From assembly GCF_012910785.2 (NCBI RefSeq), contig NZ_WTVH02000009.1, positions 124,001 through 188,000 of the forward strand: DNA of 64,000 bases. Direction: 5' to 3'. This document shows positions 28,766 to 37,427 of this stretch, piece after piece. The position numbers and the translations under genes were made by a program. The notes under the pieces were generated by a model. It saw nothing but the letters and a program-made list of their open reading frames with translations, was not told the origin of the DNA and did no database searches. The stretch comes from Aromatoleum buckelii (GTDB lineage Bacteria > Pseudomonadota > Gammaproteobacteria > Burkholderiales > Rhodocyclaceae). Each line of letters starts with the position of its first letter. Position 1 is the stretch's first letter.

Positions 28766-30985
28766 ATGTCCGATCTGCTCGCCAACCTCAATCCCGAACA
28801 ACTCCAGGCGGTTACCCTGCCGCCGCAACACGCGCTGGTCCTGGCCGGCGCCGGTTCCGGCAAGACCCGCGTGCTGACGACGCGCATCGCGTGGCTCGTG
28901 CAGACCGGGCAGGTCGATCCGCAAGGGGTCCTGGCCGTTACCTTCACGAACAAGGCGGCAAAGGAACTGCTCGCACGCCTGTCCGCGATGCTGCCGCTGA
29001 GTTTCAACCGGTCGGCGCGCGGCATGTGGATCGGCACGTTTCACGGACTGTGCAACCGCCTGTTGCGTGCCCACCACCGCGACGCCGGCCTGCCCCAGCT
29101 GTTCCAGATCCTCGACTCGGGTGACCAGCTCGCCGCGATCAAGCGGCTGCTGAAGGCGCTGAACGTCGACGACGAGAAATTCCCGCCGCGCGAGCTGCAG
29201 CATTTCATCAACGGCCAGAAGGAAGCCGGGCTGCGGCCGCACGCCGTCGAAGCGTGGGACGATTACACCCGCCGCCGGGTCGAGCTGTACATCGAGTACG
29301 AGTCGCAGTGCCAGCGCGAGTCTGTCGTGGACTTTGCCGAGCTGCTGCTGCGCACTTACGAGCTGCTGGAGCGCAATGAACCGATCCGCAAGCATTACCA
29401 GCAGCGTTTCCGCCACATCCTCGTGGACGAATTCCAGGACACGAACCGGCTCCAGTACCGCTGGCTGAAGCTGCTCGCCGACGCCGGTCGCGACAGCGCG
29501 GCGAACCTGTTCTGCGTCGGCGACGACGACCAGTCGATCTACCGTTTCCGGGGCGCCGACGTCGGCAACATGCGCGATTTCGAGCGCGAGTTTCACGTCG
29601 CCAACGTCATTCGCCTCGAGCAGAATTACCGTTCGCACGGCAACATCTTGGATGCCGCGAACGCGATCATCGGCCATAACGCCGGCCGTCTGGGCAAGAA
29701 TCTATGGACCGAACGCGGCGCCGGCGAACCGATCCGCGTGTTCGAGGCCTGCGGTGACCTGGACGAGGCGCGCTGGATCGTCGATGAAATCCAGTCGCTG
29801 GTGCGCGACGGCATGAGTCGTTCGGCCATTGCACTGCTGTATCGCTCGAATGCGCAGTCGCGCGTCCTGGAGCACCAGCTTTTTTCTAGCGGCATCTCCT
29901 ACCGCGTCTACGGCGGCCTGCGTTTCTTCGAGCGGCAGGAAATCAAGCATGCGCTCGCGTACCTGCGCCTGATCGCCAATCCGGACGACGACACCGCGTT
30001 CAGCCGCGTCGTCAATTTCCCGACGCGCGGCATCGGCGCCCGTTCGATCGAGGCGCTGCAGGACGCGGCGCGCACGTGGAACAGCAGCCTGTACGCGGCC
30101 GTGCCGCATCTGGCGGGGAAGCCGGGCACGGTGCTGGCCCAGTTCGTGCGACTCGTCGAAGACCTGCGGCGCGACACCGCGAAGCTGCCGCTGCCGGAGC
30201 TCGTCGACCATGTGCTCGATGCGTCCGGCCTGCGCAATCATTTCCGCAACGAGAAGGAAGGCCAGGAGCGGCTCGAAAACCTCGACGAACTGATCAATGC
30301 GGCGGCGAACTTCGTTGCCGAAGCAGGCGTGCAGGCCGATGCGCAGGACATGGCCCATGCGCTGCTCGCCGACTTTCTCGCGCACGCGTCGCTCGAGGCC
30401 GGCGAGCACCAGGCCGATGCCGGCAGCGACGCGGTGCAGTTGATGACGGTGCATTCATCGAAAGGGCTGGAATTCGACGCGGTTTTTCTGTCGGGCCTCG
30501 AGGAAGGGCTGTTTCCGCACGAGAACAGTATCCTCGAGACGGAAGGGCTGGAAGAGGAGCGCCGGCTGATGTACGTCGCGGTGACGCGCGCCCGTCAGCG
30601 GCTTTACCTGTCGTTCGCGCAGAGCCGCATGCTGCACGGGCAGACGCGCTACAACCTGCGTTCGCGCTTTCTCGAGGAAATTCCGGAGGAACTCACGAAG
30701 TGGCTGTCACCGCCGAATCCGCGCACGAGCGCGGTGCGCAGCGGGTTCGGCGGCTACTATCAGCCGTCGCGCGGCGGCGCGGCGAAGGCGGCGGAACCAC
30801 CGGTTTCGCGCAGCCGTGATCTGGGCGGCTTGCGTGTCGGTCAGCTGGTCACCCATGCCAAGTTCGGCCAGGGGGTGATCGTCGCCGCCGAAGGCAGCGG
30901 CTCGGACGCCCGGCTCCAGATCAACTTCGGCGCCGCTGGCGTCAAGTGGCTGATGCTCGCGGTCGCGAAGCTCGATCCCGCCTGA
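28766..30985 (+). CDS. uvrD: DNA helicase II (UvrD family)
   Basis: 739 residues from the ATG at 28766. It has the superfamily 1A motifs: Walker A GAGSGKT at 28-34, VDEFQDTN, GDDDQSIYRFRGA, EQNYRSHGNIL, HSSKGLEF and VAVTRARQRLYLS. The C-terminal tail HAKFGQGVIVAAEGSG is the UvrD-type RNA-polymerase-contacting module, which favours UvrD over Rep. It unwinds DNA in nucleotide excision and mismatch repair. It is convergent with parA; no strong terminator is seen in the 37 bases between. Confidence 0.95.
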   Translation: MSDLLANLNPEQLQAVTLPPQHALVLAGAGSGKTRVLTTRIAWLVQTGQVDPQGVLAVTFTNKAAKELLARLSAMLPLSFNRSARGMWIGTFHGLCNRLLRAHHRDAGLPQLFQILDSGDQLAAIKRLLKALNVDDEKFPPRELQHFINGQKEAGLRPHAVEAWDDYTRRRVELYIEYESQCQRESVVDFAELLLRTYELLERNEPIRKHYQQRFRHILVDEFQDTNRLQYRWLKLLADAGRDSAANLFCVGDDDQSIYRFRGADVGNMRDFEREFHVANVIRLEQNYRSHGNILDAANAIIGHNAGRLGKNLWTERGAGEPIRVFEACGDLDEARWIVDEIQSLVRDGMSRSAIALLYRSNAQSRVLEHQLFSSGISYRVYGGLRFFERQEIKHALAYLRLIANPDDDTAFSRVVNFPTRGIGARSIEALQDAARTWNSSLYAAVPHLAGKPGTVLAQFVRLVEDLRRDTAKLPLPELVDHVLDASGLRNHFRNEKEGQERLENLDELINAAANFVAEAGVQADAQDMAHALLADFLAHASLEAGEHQADAGSDAVQLMTVHSSKGLEFDAVFLSGLEEGLFPHENSILETEGLEEERRLMYVAVTRARQRLYLSFAQSRMLHGQTRYNLRSRFLEEIPEELTKWLSPPNPRTSAVRSGFGGYYQPSRGGAAKAAEPPVSRSRDLGGLRVGQLVTHAKFGQGVIVAAEGSGSDARLQINFGAAGVKWLMLAVAKLDPA

Positions 30986-31022
30986 CTTCGGCCCCCCAGG
31001 ATATTGGGGTCGGCGCCCGTCC

Positions 31023-31802
31023 TCAGGCGCCGTATTTCCTCGCCAGCGAGTCGTGCAGCGCGACGTACTCCTGCGTGAGCTTATGCTTCGCGTCGAGATG
31101 GATCATCGGCCGCGCCTGCTCATGGGATTCCTTGATCTTCACCGAGGCGGACAAATAGGGCGTCAGCACCGGCAGGCCTTCGTCGATCAGTTCCTGCACG
31201 ACTTTCTGCGGCAGTGCGGCCCGGGCCTGGAACTGATTGACGACGATCCCTTCGACCTGCAGCTCGCGATTGTGGTCGCTGCGGATTTCCTGCACGTTTT
31301 CCAGCAGTGAGTACAGCGCGCGACGGGAAAACTCGTCGCAGTCGAACGGGATCACGCAGCCATCCGCGGCGATCAGCGCCGAGCGGGTGTAGAAATTGAG
31401 CGCCGGCGGCGTATCGATGTAGATGCAGTCGTAGCGACCGGCCAGTTCCTCGAGAGCGTCGCGCAGCTTGTAGATCTTGTAGCGGGACTCGAGCTTGCCC
31501 TGCAGGTCTTCGAGCCCGGGGTGCGAAGGCATCACGTCCAGCCCTTCGAAAGGGCTCGGGACGACGAACTCGGTCGTCTTCTTTGGGTTCAGCTTGAAGT
31601 TGAGCGTTTGGTCGAAGAAATCTGCCAACGTCGTGTCGAGCTCCCCGCTGGAGCGGCCAAGCAGATACTGGGTCGAGTTGCCCTGCGGGTCGAGGTCGAC
31701 GACCAGTGTACGCCGGCCCCGGTGGGCGTTGATCGCCGCGAGGTTGCAGGTAATGGTCGACTTGCCGACTCCGCCTTTCTGATTGAACACCACGCGTCGC
31801 AT
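31023..31802 (-). CDS. ParA-family ATPase (no parB nearby)
   Basis: 259 residues from the ATG at 31802. It has the deviant Walker A KGGVGKST at 9-16, DLDPQGNSTQYLLG and YIDTPPALNF. The C-terminal part (VQELIDEGLPVLTPYLSASVKIKESHEQARPMI) fits ParA/Soj. The family positions DNA or protein cargo on the nucleoid or cell pole. No parB or centromere-like repeat is adjacent, so the cargo is unknown. Upstream in-frame codons to 31883 are not family-like. Confidence 0.92.
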   Translation of the reverse strand: MRRVVFNQKGGVGKSTITCNLAAINAHRGRRTLVVDLDPQGNSTQYLLGRSSGELDTTLADFFDQTLNFKLNPKKTTEFVVPSPFEGLDVMPSHPGLEDLQGKLESRYKIYKLRDALEELAGRYDCIYIDTPPALNFYTRSALIAADGCVIPFDCDEFSRRALYSLLENVQEIRSDHNRELQVEGIVVNQFQARAALPQKVVQELIDEGLPVLTPYLSASVKIKESHEQARPMIHLDAKHKLTQEYVALHDSLARKYGA

Positions 31803-32197
31803 CTTGGCTTTCCTGGTTGGGCTGCCACGCGATTGTGCCAAAAAATGTCCACGGGCACGTGCCGATGTGCGCCGACGCCGCACAGGGACTCCAAGCCAGA
31901 AGATGCCGCGCGCCGCTATGCCGGCTTACCCTGACATCCCTCTGCCCAAGGCTGGACGGCTGCGCTAAACTTTCGCCTCGTCAAAGGTGGCGTCAGCAGC
32001 GGTCGCATGAAGCGGCCGTCATGCGGGCCGCCGAACCCGATCCGCTGCGATGCCCGGTTCAACGCCGGCCATTCGATCAGAACAAGCCACATCGCTGCGG
32101 ACCTTCCTCATTGGTTGGCGAGGCGCTGGTGCGAGCGCAGAGCTTTTTCCGCACATTCATAAACAAAGACAACCCACTTAGCACGAGAGGGAGCGCA
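31803..32197. promoter_or_regulatory. 395-base divergent upstream region of parA and maeB
   Basis: Open frames run through it but none shows family-like text, and I see no convincing gene or repeat. It must hold the divergent promoters of parA and maeB. The last 60 bases before maeB are lower in GC and include a GAGAGGGAG ribosome site. Confidence 0.5.
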
Positions 32198-34501
32198 ATG
32201 GATCAGGATTTCATCACCGCGGCACTGGATTATCATCGTTCGCCGACCCACGGGAAAATTTCGGTTGTTCCCACCAAGAGCCTGACGAACCAGCGCGACC
32301 TCGCGCTCGCCTACTCGCCGGGCGTGGCTGCGGCGTGCGATGCGATCGTCGCGGACCCGGGACAGGCGCGCGAACTGACGTCGCGCGGCAATCTCGTCGC
32401 CGTCGTCACGAACGGCACAGCGGTGCTCGGCCTGGGCAATATCGGCCCGCTCGCATCGAAACCGGTCATGGAAGGCAAGGGCTGCCTGTTCAAGAAATTC
32501 GCGAACATCGACGTGTTCGACATCGAGCTCGCCGAGCGGGACCCGGACAAGCTCATCGAGATCATCGCGTCCCTCGAGCCGACGCTCGGCGGCGTCAACC
32601 TCGAGGACATCAAGGCGCCCGAGTGTTTCTACATCGAGCAGAAGCTGCGCGAGCGGATGAACATTCCGGTCTTCCATGACGACCAGCACGGCACCGCGAT
32701 CATTTCGTCGGCAGGGCTGATCAACGGTCTCAAGATCGTCGGCAAGGACATCGGCGAAGTGAAGCTGGTGTGCTCCGGTGCGGGCGCCGCGGCGATCGCG
32801 TGCCTCGACCTGATGGTCGGGCTCGGAGTGAAGCGCGAGAACGTGTTCGTCTGCGACTCCAAAGGCGTGATCCGCGTCGGCCGAGACGAGAACATGGAGC
32901 CGAACAAGGCCCGCTATGCGCAGCGCACCGATGCGACGACGCTTGGCGAAGTCATCGAAGGCGCCGACGTATTCCTCGGCCTGTCGACCGCGGGCGTGCT
33001 GAAGCCCGAGATGGTCAAACGCATGGCGGACAAGCCGCTGATCTTCGCGCTCGCGAACCCGAACCCGGAAATCCTGCCAGAAGTGGCGAAGGAAGCGCGT
33101 CCGGACTGCATCATCGCGACCGGTCGGTCCGACTATCCGAACCAGGTCAACAACGTCCTGTGCTTTCCGTTCATCTTCCGCGGCGCGCTCGACGCCGGCG
33201 CAACGAAGATCACCGAGGAGATGAAGCTCGCGTGCGTGAAGGCGATCGCGGAACTCGCGCGCGCCGAACAGAGCGACATCGTCGCCGCCGCCTACGGCAA
33301 CGCCGACCTGCATTTCGGCCCGGACTACATCATTCCCAGCCCGTTCGACCCGCGCCTGATCGTCAAGATCGCGCCCGCCGTCGCCAAGGCGGCGATGGAG
33401 TCGGGGGTTGCGACGAGGCCGATCGAGGATCTGGCGGCGTACGCAGCGAGCCTGTCGGATTTCGTCTATCAGTCGGGCATCGTCATGAAGCCGGTGTTCT
33501 CGGCGGCGAAGCGGATTCCGGCCGAGTTCAAGCGCGTGCTGTACGCCGAAGGCGAGGACGAGCGCGTGCTGCATGCCGCGCGCGTCGTCATCGACGAGGA
33601 ACTCGCGCGGCCGATCCTGATTGGCAGGCCGAGCGTGATCGAGATGCGCATCCAGAAGATCGGCCTGAACCTCGTGCCCGGCCGCGACTTCGACATCATC
33701 AATCCGGAGTCCGACCCGCGTTACCGCGAGCTGTGGCAGGAATACCACCACATGATGTGTCGCGACGGCGTGACGCCCGAACTCGCAAAGGCGAAGATGC
33801 GCCGCGACACGACGCTGATCGGCTGCATGGTGCTGCGCCGTGGCGACGCCGACGCGCTGGTGTGCGGCACTTTCGGCACCTACGATTACCACTTCAAGAC
33901 CGTCGAGGATGTCATCGGGTTGAAGAAGGGCTCGAAGCTGTTCGCGGCGATGAGCCTGCTGTTGCTGCCCAAGCGCATGCTCGCGATCACCGATCCGTAC
34001 GTGAACGAGAATCCGAGCGCCGAGGAAGTCGCTGAAATCGCCCGGATGGCTGCCGACGAGCTGCGCCGTTTCGGCATCGAGCCGCGCGTCGCGCTGTTGT
34101 CGCACTCGAACTTCGGCAGCTCGCGTTCGACCTCGGCGCGCAAGATGCGCGAAGCGTCCGAGATCCTCCGCCGCCTCGCTCCGGATCTGGAATGCGATGG
34201 CGAGATGCATGGCGATGCGGCGCTGTCGCCCGACATCCGCAAGAAGTCGAATCCGGAGTCGATGCTCGCCGGGGAAGCGAACCTCGTCGTGATGCCGAAC
34301 CTCGACGCGGCGAACATCTCGTTCAACCTGATGAAGATCGCGAATGGCGACGGGGTGTCGGTCGGTCCGATGCTACTTGGCACGGCGCTGCCGGTGCATA
34401 TCCTGACGCCGTCGGCGACCGTGCGTCGGCTCGTGAACATCACCGCCGTTTCAGTGGTCGACGCTTTCGAGCAGCGGCAGTTTGCCGCGGCGCAGGAGTA
34501 A
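32198..34501 (+). CDS. maeB: NADP-type malic enzyme with phosphotransacetylase-like C-terminus
   Basis: 767 residues from the ATG at 32198. The malic enzyme half (1-about 430) has [42 protein letters not shown] and [16 protein letters not shown]. The C-terminal 330 residues resemble phosphate acetyl/butyryltransferase ([48 protein letters not shown]) and are thought to be regulatory. It makes pyruvate and NADPH from malate. Length matches the MaeB family. It is followed by a strong hairpin and the DUF2905 gene. Confidence 0.96.
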   Translation: MDQDFITAALDYHRSPTHGKISVVPTKSLTNQRDLALAYSPGVAAACDAIVADPGQARELTSRGNLVAVVTNGTAVLGLGNIGPLASKPVMEGKGCLFKKFANIDVFDIELAERDPDKLIEIIASLEPTLGGVNLEDIKAPECFYIEQKLRERMNIPVFHDDQHGTAIISSAGLINGLKIVGKDIGEVKLVCSGAGAAAIACLDLMVGLGVKRENVFVCDSKGVIRVGRDENMEPNKARYAQRTDATTLGEVIEGADVFLGLSTAGVLKPEMVKRMADKPLIFALANPNPEILPEVAKEARPDCIIATGRSDYPNQVNNVLCFPFIFRGALDAGATKITEEMKLACVKAIAELARAEQSDIVAAAYGNADLHFGPDYIIPSPFDPRLIVKIAPAVAKAAMESGVATRPIEDLAAYAASLSDFVYQSGIVMKPVFSAAKRIPAEFKRVLYAEGEDERVLHAARVVIDEELARPILIGRPSVIEMRIQKIGLNLVPGRDFDIINPESDPRYRELWQEYHHMMCRDGVTPELAKAKMRRDTTLIGCMVLRRGDADALVCGTFGTYDYHFKTVEDVIGLKKGSKLFAAMSLLLLPKRMLAITDPYVNENPSAEEVAEIARMAADELRRFGIEPRVALLSHSNFGSSRSTSARKMREASEILRRLAPDLECDGEMHGDAALSPDIRKKSNPESMLAGEANLVVMPNLDAANISFNLMKIANGDGVSVGPMLLGTALPVHILTPSATVRRLVNITAVSVVDAFEQRQFAAAQE

Positions 34502-34510
34502 GGCCCTGTC

Positions 34511-34543
34511 CGGGCGCCGGTTCCGTCGAGGAGCCGGCGCCCG
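34511..34543 (+). terminator. Strong GC hairpin after maeB
   Basis: A perfect 10-bp stem CGGGCGCCGG (34511-34520) / CCGGCGCCCG (34534-34543) lies 9 bases after the maeB stop. There is no T-run, so it may stabilise the mRNA end or reduce readthrough rather than fully terminate. Confidence 0.5.
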
Positions 34544-34563
34544 CAACGAATGTCGTTCCGTTC

Positions 34564-34764
34564 ATGCAACGCCTGCTGATCGTCCTCGGCTTGATCCTGG
34601 TTGCCGCGGGCCTGTTTTGGCCGTGGCTCTCACGCCTGCCGTTCGGCCGGCTTCCCGGCGACTTCCACATCGAGCGGGAAGGCTTCGGCTTCTATTTTCC
34701 CCTGACGACGGGGCTGATCGTCTCGATCGTGATCAGCCTTATCCTCTGGATCTTCCGCCGCTGA
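34564..34764 (+). CDS. DUF2905 small membrane protein
   Basis: 66 residues with two membrane segments: LLIVLGLILVAAGLFWPWL at 4-22 and LTTGLIVSIVISLILWIF at about 46-63. The loop between them, PFGRLPGDFHIEREGFGFYFP, is the hallmark of DUF2905. Function unknown; the family is widespread in bacteria. Start chosen at the ATG at 34564 because the conserved text begins there. It precedes the PldA-like gene by 35 bases. Confidence 0.88.
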   Translation: MQRLLIVLGLILVAAGLFWPWLSRLPFGRLPGDFHIEREGFGFYFPLTTGLIVSIVISLILWIFRR

Positions 34765-34799
34765 AGACCGGCGCCGGTCAGCCCTACAGGAGACCCCGG

Positions 34800-35936
34800 A
34801 TGCGAATTCCCGTGCTCGCGGTCGCGGCCGCGATGCTTCTTGGCGCACCTGCGGTCCAGGCCGAATGGCTGCTGGCCGCCTTCGCCACGCGCGTGGTCGC
34901 CGGGCAATCGCTGAACATTTCGATCGTCCGCGACGCTTCCGACGAGTTGCCGCTGCCGGATCGTCTCGAAGCCGTCATCGAAGCCGGCGAACAGCGTGTC
35001 GCCGTAGAGCTGCTGGCTGCAGGGGCTGGAGAGGGCGCCGCGTTCCGCCGCGATTACGTGCTGAACTGGCCGGAGCAGCTCACGGGACCTGCGGTCGTGG
35101 AGCTCGCCGACCGGAGTTCGTCGCGCCTGCTGCTGATCGCGCAGGAAGCTGCCGCGCCGCCGGGTGCCGACGTGGCGAAGGCTGCGCAGGAACCGGTCCT
35201 GCCTGCGGCGACCCTTCCGCCAACCCCGGCGCTGTCGGTCAACGAGCCGATGTATTTCCTCGTTGGCGGCGGGGCGGGCCGCTCGGCGCGCGTCCAGCTC
35301 AGTTTCAAGTACCGCATCTTCGAGCCCGAAGGCCCCGTCGTCGAACTGCTGCCGCCATTGCGCGGCCTGCATTTCGGTTACACACAGACTTCGGTGTGGG
35401 ACCTGCGCTCGGAGTCGAAGCCGTTCCGCGACACGAGCTACCGGCCGTCGCTGTTCTACGAGTGGCGACTTGCGTCGGACCCGGAGCACCAGCACGCCAT
35501 CACCGTACGCACGGGCTACGAGCATGAATCGAACGCGCGCGACCGGCAGAATTCGCGCAGCATCGACACGCTGTTCGCATCGCTCGACTGGCGTCATCGC
35601 CTCGGCGAGCGGCAATCCTATGTCGGCATCACGCCGAAGATCTGGGGTTACCTCGATCGCGACGAAAACCCGGACATCCACCGCTATCGCGGTTACGGCG
35701 AACTCGGAGTGCGTTTCGGCCGGGACGACGGTTTTCTCGCCCAGCTGCGCCTGCGCCACTCGACCGACGGGGGCAGTTCACAACTCGATCTGTCATATCC
35801 GCTGTCGCGCGCGATCCTGTCGGATACCGCGTCCTACCTGCATTTCCAGGTATTCAACGGTTATGGCGAAACATTGCTCGATTACAACCGGTCGCGCGGA
35901 ACGCAGTTTAGAATCGGCTTCTCGATCCAGCGCTGA
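34800..35936 (+). CDS. pldA: Outer-membrane phospholipase A (PldA-like)
   Basis: 378 residues. A signal peptide (MRIPVLAVAAAMLLGAPAVQA) is cut near residue 21. Residues 25-150 are a poorly conserved periplasmic domain not present in E. coli PldA. The barrel from about 155 has RPSLFYEWRL and GYEHESNARDRQNSRSID, with the catalytic His and Ser of the HxSN motif. The C-terminus ends in aromatic-rich beta text. The family hydrolyses phospholipids misplaced in the outer leaflet. The ribosome site AGGAG lies 10 bases upstream. The N-terminal extension is the odd feature. Confidence 0.88.
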   Translation: MRIPVLAVAAAMLLGAPAVQAEWLLAAFATRVVAGQSLNISIVRDASDELPLPDRLEAVIEAGEQRVAVELLAAGAGEGAAFRRDYVLNWPEQLTGPAVVELADRSSSRLLLIAQEAAAPPGADVAKAAQEPVLPAATLPPTPALSVNEPMYFLVGGGAGRSARVQLSFKYRIFEPEGPVVELLPPLRGLHFGYTQTSVWDLRSESKPFRDTSYRPSLFYEWRLASDPEHQHAITVRTGYEHESNARDRQNSRSIDTLFASLDWRHRLGERQSYVGITPKIWGYLDRDENPDIHRYRGYGELGVRFGRDDGFLAQLRLRHSTDGGSSQLDLSYPLSRAILSDTASYLHFQVFNGYGETLLDYNRSRGTQFRIGFSIQR

Positions 35937-36012
35937 ACCCCGCGCGCCCGGCTTTGCCATCCTGCGCTTGCCTGCGCCGCGCGGGCCGCATCGAACCCAC
36001 CAGGAGACCAGC

Positions 36013-36987
36013 ATGCCCCATGCGATTCGCTTCCATCGAACCGGCGGCCCCGAGGTCCTGCAATGGGAGACCGTCGATGTTCCGTCGCCTGCGCAGGGCG
36101 AGGCGCGCGTGCGACAGCATGCCGTAGGGCTCAACTACATCGACACTTATCATCGCACCGGCCTGTATCCGGCACCGTTGCCATCCGGCATCGGTCTCGA
36201 AGCTGCCGGGGTCGTCGAGGCGGTCGGCGAGGGGGTGGACGATCTCGCGCCGGGCGATCGGGTGGCCTACGCCGGAGGGCCTCTCGGGGCGTATGCGGAA
36301 CTGCGCAACGTGCCCGCCGACCGCCTCGTGAAGCTTCCCGACCCGGTCTCGTTCGAGCAGGGCGCGGCAATGATGCTGCAGGGGCTGACTGCGCAGTATC
36401 TGCTGCGTCGCACCTACCGTGTTCAGCCGGGTGACACGATCCTCATCCACGCCGCCGCGGGCGGAGTCGGCCTGATCGTGTGCCAGTCGGCGAAGGCGCT
36501 CGGCGCGACAGTCATCGGCACCGTCGGTTCGGATGAGAAAGCTGCACTCGCCCGCGCGCACGGGTGCGACCATCCGATCGTCTACACGCGCGAGAATTTC
36601 GCCGAGCGGGTCAGGGAGATCACCGGCGGCGAAGGATTGCCGGTGGTCTACGACTCGATCGGCAAGGATACTTTCATGGAGTCGCTGGGCTGCCTGCGGC
36701 CGCTCGGCATGATGGTGCTGTTCGGGGCCGCTTCGGGGCCGGTACCGCCGTTCGATCTCGGCCTGCTCGCGAAAATGGGGTCGCTGTTCATCACGCGCCC
36801 GACTCTGTTCACTTATTCGGCCAGGCGGGCGGACCTGCTCGCGATGGCCGCCGATCTCTTCGAAGTTGTCGTCTCGGGCAAGGTGCGGATCGAGGTCAAC
36901 CAGCGTTTTGCGCTGAAGGACGCCGCGCAGGCGCACCGCGAACTCGAGGCCCGCCGCACCACCGGTTCTTCGATCCTGCTGCCATGA
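36013..36987 (+). CDS. Zinc-independent quinone oxidoreductase (Qor type)
   Basis: 324 residues. It opens MPHAIRFHRTGGPEVLQWE, continues VGLNYIDTYHRTGLYP and has the NADPH-binding HAAAGGVGLIVCQSAKALGA near 150-170. Zinc-binding residues of classical alcohol dehydrogenases are missing, as expected for the zeta-crystallin branch. It reduces quinones or other enones using NADPH. It overlaps the next small gene as ATGA and follows pldA by 76 bases. Confidence 0.93.
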   Translation: MPHAIRFHRTGGPEVLQWETVDVPSPAQGEARVRQHAVGLNYIDTYHRTGLYPAPLPSGIGLEAAGVVEAVGEGVDDLAPGDRVAYAGGPLGAYAELRNVPADRLVKLPDPVSFEQGAAMMLQGLTAQYLLRRTYRVQPGDTILIHAAAGGVGLIVCQSAKALGATVIGTVGSDEKAALARAHGCDHPIVYTRENFAERVREITGGEGLPVVYDSIGKDTFMESLGCLRPLGMMVLFGAASGPVPPFDLGLLAKMGSLFITRPTLFTYSARRADLLAMAADLFEVVVSGKVRIEVNQRFALKDAAQAHRELEARRTTGSSILLP

Positions 36988-37385
36988 GCGTGCGCCGCGA
37001 AGGTGCATCGACTCTAGGCCGGCTGACGCTGTTCCTGATCCTGGTTTTTCCGGCTGCGCCACTCGTGCCGCAGGCGCTGGCGCAACCGGCGGGCCAGAGC
37101 GCGATGAGCCCGGCAGCGACGGCGTTTCTCGCCGCGAGCAGCCGGCGCATCGAGGACCACTTCATCAGCGAGGTCGTGCGCATCACCGGCGCCAGCCCGG
37201 CCCAGGTGCGCCGGGCGATGCCCGACGAGCGGCGCATCACGTCAACGGCTTCGCGACTCATCTCCGCCCTCGAAGTGGAACTCGGCGCTCCGTTGCCGCC
37301 CGGGCAGCAGCAGGCGATTCTCGAGGCCGACAACGCACGCAAGGAATCGCTGGCACGGGCTCGCGAGGCCGCGCGGCAGCGTTGA
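36984..37385 (+). CDS. Exported 133-aa hypothetical protein
   Basis: 133 residues, family not recognised. Its ATG overlaps the qor stop (ATGA). A signal peptide (LGRLTLFLILVFPAAPLVPQALA) ends near residue 36. The mature part is helical and charged (RRIEDHFISEVVRITGASPAQVRRAMPDERR, LEADNARKESLARAREAARQR), suggesting a periplasmic coiled protein. It lies 42 bases before dnaE. Coupling to qor suggests cotranscription, without indicating its job. Confidence 0.78.
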   Translation: MSVRREGASTLGRLTLFLILVFPAAPLVPQALAQPAGQSAMSPAATAFLAASSRRIEDHFISEVVRITGASPAQVRRAMPDERRITSTASRLISALEVELGAPLPPGQQQAILEADNARKESLARAREAARQR

Positions 37386-37427
37386 GCGATCGAGTGAGGT
37401 GGCAGGGCATCGGGTAAAATTCCGCCC

